A stretch of 39,469 bases of DNA. It comes from Acidimicrobiia bacterium. GTDB lineage: Bacteria; Actinomycetota; Acidimicrobiia; Acidimicrobiales; JAHEJN01. The stretch lies in the NCBI GenBank assembly GCA_029861625.1, contig JAOTZB010000005.1:1-39469 (forward strand). The letters run 5' to 3'. The position numbers and the translations under genes were made by a program. Under the pieces are notes generated by a model. The model saw nothing but the letters and a program-made list of their open reading frames with translations. It did no database searches and was not told the DNA's origin. This document shows positions 36,646 to 39,469 of this stretch, piece by piece. Positions within the stretch are counted from its first letter, which is position 1; each line of letters begins with the position of its first letter.

Positions 36646-37422
36646 GTGCTCCGAAGGCGGCTCCCCGACGCCGACGATCTCGTGACCGACGACACTCCTT
36701 TCCGCGATCGCGGGCCGCTGAGCGAGGTCGACGCCATCTCGATCCTCGCCAACGCGTCGATCGACGTGGTCGGCCGGATGCCCTGGAGCTCGAATGCGAC
36801 CTTCCTGGTCGACCTGCAATGCGACGACCATGTGCCGGCGCAGGCGATCTACAAGCCGCATCGCGGCGAACGACCGCTGTGGGACTTCCCGGATGGCCTG
36901 TACCGGCGCGAGATCGCGGCATTCCGGTTGTCGCGGCAGCTGGGCTGGGGCCTCGTTCCACCCACGGTCGAACGCGACGGGCCCTTGGGTGTCGGCTCGG
37001 TCCAGTTGTTGGTCCGCACCGACTATCGGGCCCACTACTTCACGATGATCAAGACCGAGCACCACCACGAGGCGCTCCAACGGCTGTGTGTGCTCGACGT
37101 GCTCGCGAACAGCACCGATCGGAAGTCCGGTCACTGCCTGCTCGACGAGGACGGCAGTGTGTGGGCGATCGACAACGGGCTGAGCTTCCACCACGAGTTC
37201 AAGCTGCGCACCGTCATATGGGAGTGGGCGTCCGAGCCGATCCCCGACGGCATCCTCGACGATGTCGCCTCGATGGTCGACGACGGCCTGACCGACGAGC
37301 TGGCCGAGCTCCTCGACCCCGTCGAGCACGAGGCCGTGCTGGAACGAGCCCGATCCGTGGTCGCAGAGGGCCGGTTCCCGGTCGACCCGACGGGCCGTCG
37401 GTACCCCTGGCCGCTGATCTGA
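36646..37422 (+). CDS. SCO1664-family (PI3/4-kinase-like) protein
   Basis: GRMPWSSNATFLVDLQCDDHVPAQAIYKPHRGERPLWDFPDGLYRREIAAFRLSRQLGWGLVPPTV...VLDVLANSTDRKSGHCLLDEDGSVWAIDNGLSFH. Confidence 0.9.
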   Translation: MLRRRLPDADDLVTDDTPFRDRGPLSEVDAISILANASIDVVGRMPWSSNATFLVDLQCDDHVPAQAIYKPHRGERPLWDFPDGLYRREIAAFRLSRQLGWGLVPPTVERDGPLGVGSVQLLVRTDYRAHYFTMIKTEHHHEALQRLCVLDVLANSTDRKSGHCLLDEDGSVWAIDNGLSFHHEFKLRTVIWEWASEPIPDGILDDVASMVDDGLTDELAELLDPVEHEAVLERARSVVAEGRFPVDPTGRRYPWPLI

Positions 37423-37440
37423 TCGACGTAGCGGTACTGG

Positions 37441-37686
37441 TCAGAAGCTGGCGTTCTGGACGCCGGTGCCCTCACATGCCGGGCACGGACGCAGCGAGCC
37501 GCGCTGCTGGCGGGCGCCCACCCCGCCACATTCGATGCACGGGCGTGGGTCGCCGGGCTCGCTGAGCGACTCGAGCTCGGCGTCGATGTCGAGATGGCCG
37601 TGGACGCGCCGCGTCAGCCAACGCATGCCGAACCAGACGATCGCCAGCACCAACAGCAGCGACACGATGTTGGCAACGAAGAGCAC
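37441..37686 (-). CDS. Small membrane protein with DnaJ-like CxxCxGxG zinc motifs
   Basis: MLFVANIVSLLLVLAIVWFGMRWL (one TM segment) ... CIECGGVGARQQRGSLRPCPACEGTG. Confidence 0.8.
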   Translation of the reverse strand: MLFVANIVSLLLVLAIVWFGMRWLTRRVHGHLDIDAELESLSEPGDPRPCIECGGVGARQQRGSLRPCPACEGTGVQNASF

Positions 37687-37735
37687 GACGGAAGTCTACG
37701 AGATCGACACGGTGAGTCGGCCGCGGGATTCGGGC

Positions 37736-38698
37736 TCAGCCACGGGCGGCGAGCGCCTCCAACAGCTTGGGCAGCACCTTGTGGACGTCGCCGACGACGC
37801 CGAGGTCGGCGATGCCGAAGATGGGCGCTTCGGGATCCTTGTTGACCGCGATGATCGTCTTCGAGCCCTTCATCCCGACCATGTGCTGGGTCGCACCCGA
37901 GATGCCGGCGGCGATGTAGACGTCGGGCTTCACGACCTTGCCGGTCTGACCGACCTGGTACGAGTAGGGCACCCAGCCCGCATCGACGATCGCTCGCGAC
38001 GCGCCGACGGCGCCGCCGAGAGCCTTGGCGAGATCCTCGATCATCGAATACTTCTCGGCTTCGCCCAGGCCACGGCCACCGGAGACGACGATGCTCGCCT
38101 CGTCGAGCTTCGGCCCCTCGGACTCCTCGACATGGCGGTTGACGACCCGGGCGCCACCGGTCGCGCCGAGATCGGGGACGGCCAGCGGCGCAACGGCTGC
38201 CGGTCCGCCGCCGCTCGGTTCGGCGGTGAACGACTTCGGCCTGATCAACACGATGCCGGTCTTGTCGGTGGTGAACCGGGTGCGCACATTGATCGTGCCG
38301 CCGAACACCGGCTCGCTGCCGACGAGCGCGCCGCCATCGTCGTCGAGGTCGACCACATTGGTGATGACCGGCGCGTCGAGCTTCACGGAGAGTCGCCCGG
38401 CGACATCGCGGCCGTCCTGGCTGGTGCCGAAGAACACGGCGCTCGGTGAGGAGCCCGCCGCGATTGCTGCAGCAATGGCACTGGACAGCGCGGGCCCGGC
38501 AAGACCACCCGCAAGGTCGCCGGTGGCGTGCACCGTCGACGCGCCATGGGCGCCGAGCTCGGCGGCGACGGCATCGCCGTCGCCGGCATGGACGCACTCG
38601 ACCGTGTCGGCCATCGTCCGGGCCTTGGCCAGAATCTCGAGGGTGATCGACGCGACCTGACCGTCGTTGGCCTCTGCATGAACCCAAATCGTTCCCAT
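37736..38698 (-). CDS. etfA: Electron transfer flavoprotein, alpha subunit
   Basis: C-terminal FAD domain VSGGRGLG...[76 protein letters not shown]. Confidence 0.96.
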   Translation of the reverse strand: MGTIWVHAEANDGQVASITLEILAKARTMADTVECVHAGDGDAVAAELGAHGASTVHATGDLAGGLAGPALSSAIAAAIAAGSSPSAVFFGTSQDGRDVAGRLSVKLDAPVITNVVDLDDDGGALVGSEPVFGGTINVRTRFTTDKTGIVLIRPKSFTAEPSGGGPAAVAPLAVPDLGATGGARVVNRHVEESEGPKLDEASIVVSGGRGLGEAEKYSMIEDLAKALGGAVGASRAIVDAGWVPYSYQVGQTGKVVKPDVYIAAGISGATQHMVGMKGSKTIIAVNKDPEAPIFGIADLGVVGDVHKVLPKLLEALAARG

Positions 38699-38707
38699 GT
38701 CGCCTCC

Positions 38708-39469
38708 TCAGATGACCTTGAGCTCTTCGAGGAAGGCCACGATGCGCTCGTGCGCGTCGCCGTCGTCCTCGATCACTTCGCCGGCTTCACGGGCGGGCGC
38801 AGGGGAGACGTCGACGATCTCCTGGCCGCCGCCGGACCAACCGACGATCGCAGCGTCGATTCCGAGATCGGCGACCGTCAGCTCGGCGACCGGCTTCGAC
38901 TTCGCGGCCATGATTCCCTTGAACGACGGGTAGCGGGGCTCGACGACACCTGCGGTGACCGAGACGACGGCAGGCAGCGGGCATTCGACCTCGTCGAAGC
39001 CGGCCTCGGTCTGGCGTTTGACCCTCACACCACCGTCGGCGACGGAGATCTCCTTGGCGAAGGTGACCGACGGCAGGCCGAGCAGCTCGGCGATCTGTTC
39101 GGGAACGGTGCCCGTGTAGCCGTCGCTCGACTCCGTCGCCGTCAAGACGAGGTCGGCCTCGGCCCGCTCGATGGCCTTGGCCAAGACCCTGGCGGTGCCG
39201 AGGGCATCGGAGCCGGCAAGCGCATCGTCGCTGACGAGGATGGCCTCGGCCGCACCCATGGCCAGTGCGGTGCGGAGCCCGTTCACCTCGTTGTTCGGTG
39301 CCATCGACACGAGGACGACGTCGCCGCCACCGGCCGCGTCAGCGAGCTGGAGCGCCATCTCGACGCCGTAGGAGTCGGACTCGTCGAGGATCAGCTTGGC
39401 GTCCCTCTTCAGCGTGTTCGTCGCCGGATCGAGCTCGCCCGGATCGGCGGGGCCGGGGATCTGTTTCAC
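38708..39469 (-). CDS. etfB: Electron transfer flavoprotein, beta subunit, 5'-truncated by window edge
   Basis: VKQIPGPADPGELDP... is internal to the usual MNIVVCVKQIPDP start, so the true start lies outside. LALATESSDGYTGTVPEQIAELLGLPSVTF-type motif present. Confidence 0.94.
   Translation of the reverse strand: MKQIPGPADPGELDPATNTLKRDAKLILDESDSYGVEMALQLADAAGGGDVVLVSMAPNNEVNGLRTALAMGAAEAILVSDDALAGSDALGTARVLAKAIERAEADLVLTATESSDGYTGTVPEQIAELLGLPSVTFAKEISVADGGVRVKRQTEAGFDEVECPLPAVVSVTAGVVEPRYPSFKGIMAAKSKPVAELTVADLGIDAAIVGWSGGGQEIVDVSPAPAREAGEVIEDDGDAHERIVAFLEELKVI

Overview
A 39.5 kb window of high-GC, gene-dense chromosomal DNA. It looks actinobacterial, possibly Acidimicrobiia-like, but that is inferred from gene content only. 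Main blocks: (1) a minus-strand myo-inositol uptake/catabolism operon (iolE-like, lipoprotein SBP, a 638-aa permease, a single-domain ATPase, iolC, Cgl0158-type aldolase, iolB) with a divergent LacI-type regulator and a tandem operator-like site; (2) a housekeeping stretch (mutM, a SHOCT-like small protein, two arrestin-like proteins, an M48 protease with C-terminal DUF2510, a beta-propeller lipoprotein, a DUF3048 protein); (3) selD, which is truncated in the supplied ORF track. Its true N-terminus contains an in-frame TGA exactly at the catalytic Cys/Sec position (RLTQYSHGAG-U-ACK), followed by two abutting perfect hairpins, so it looks like a selenocysteine-containing SelD with a candidate bacterial SECIS; (4) a menaquinone cluster (menE, menC, menH, menD, menB, menF); (5) map, an SDR/MaoC/enoyl-CoA hydratase/AcuI block, a CDF transporter and a stand-alone FrhB-like F420 protein; (6) a type-5-like uracil-DNA glycosylase and the conserved actinobacterial triad MSMEG_4193-like phosphatase (frameshifted here), DUF3090 and SCO1664-like; (7) etfA/etfB at the right edge. 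I saw no rRNA, tRNA, CRISPR array, transposase or phage gene. The strongest observation is the Sec-encoding selD and its structured downstream RNA. All family calls come from reading the translations by eye; no searches were run.
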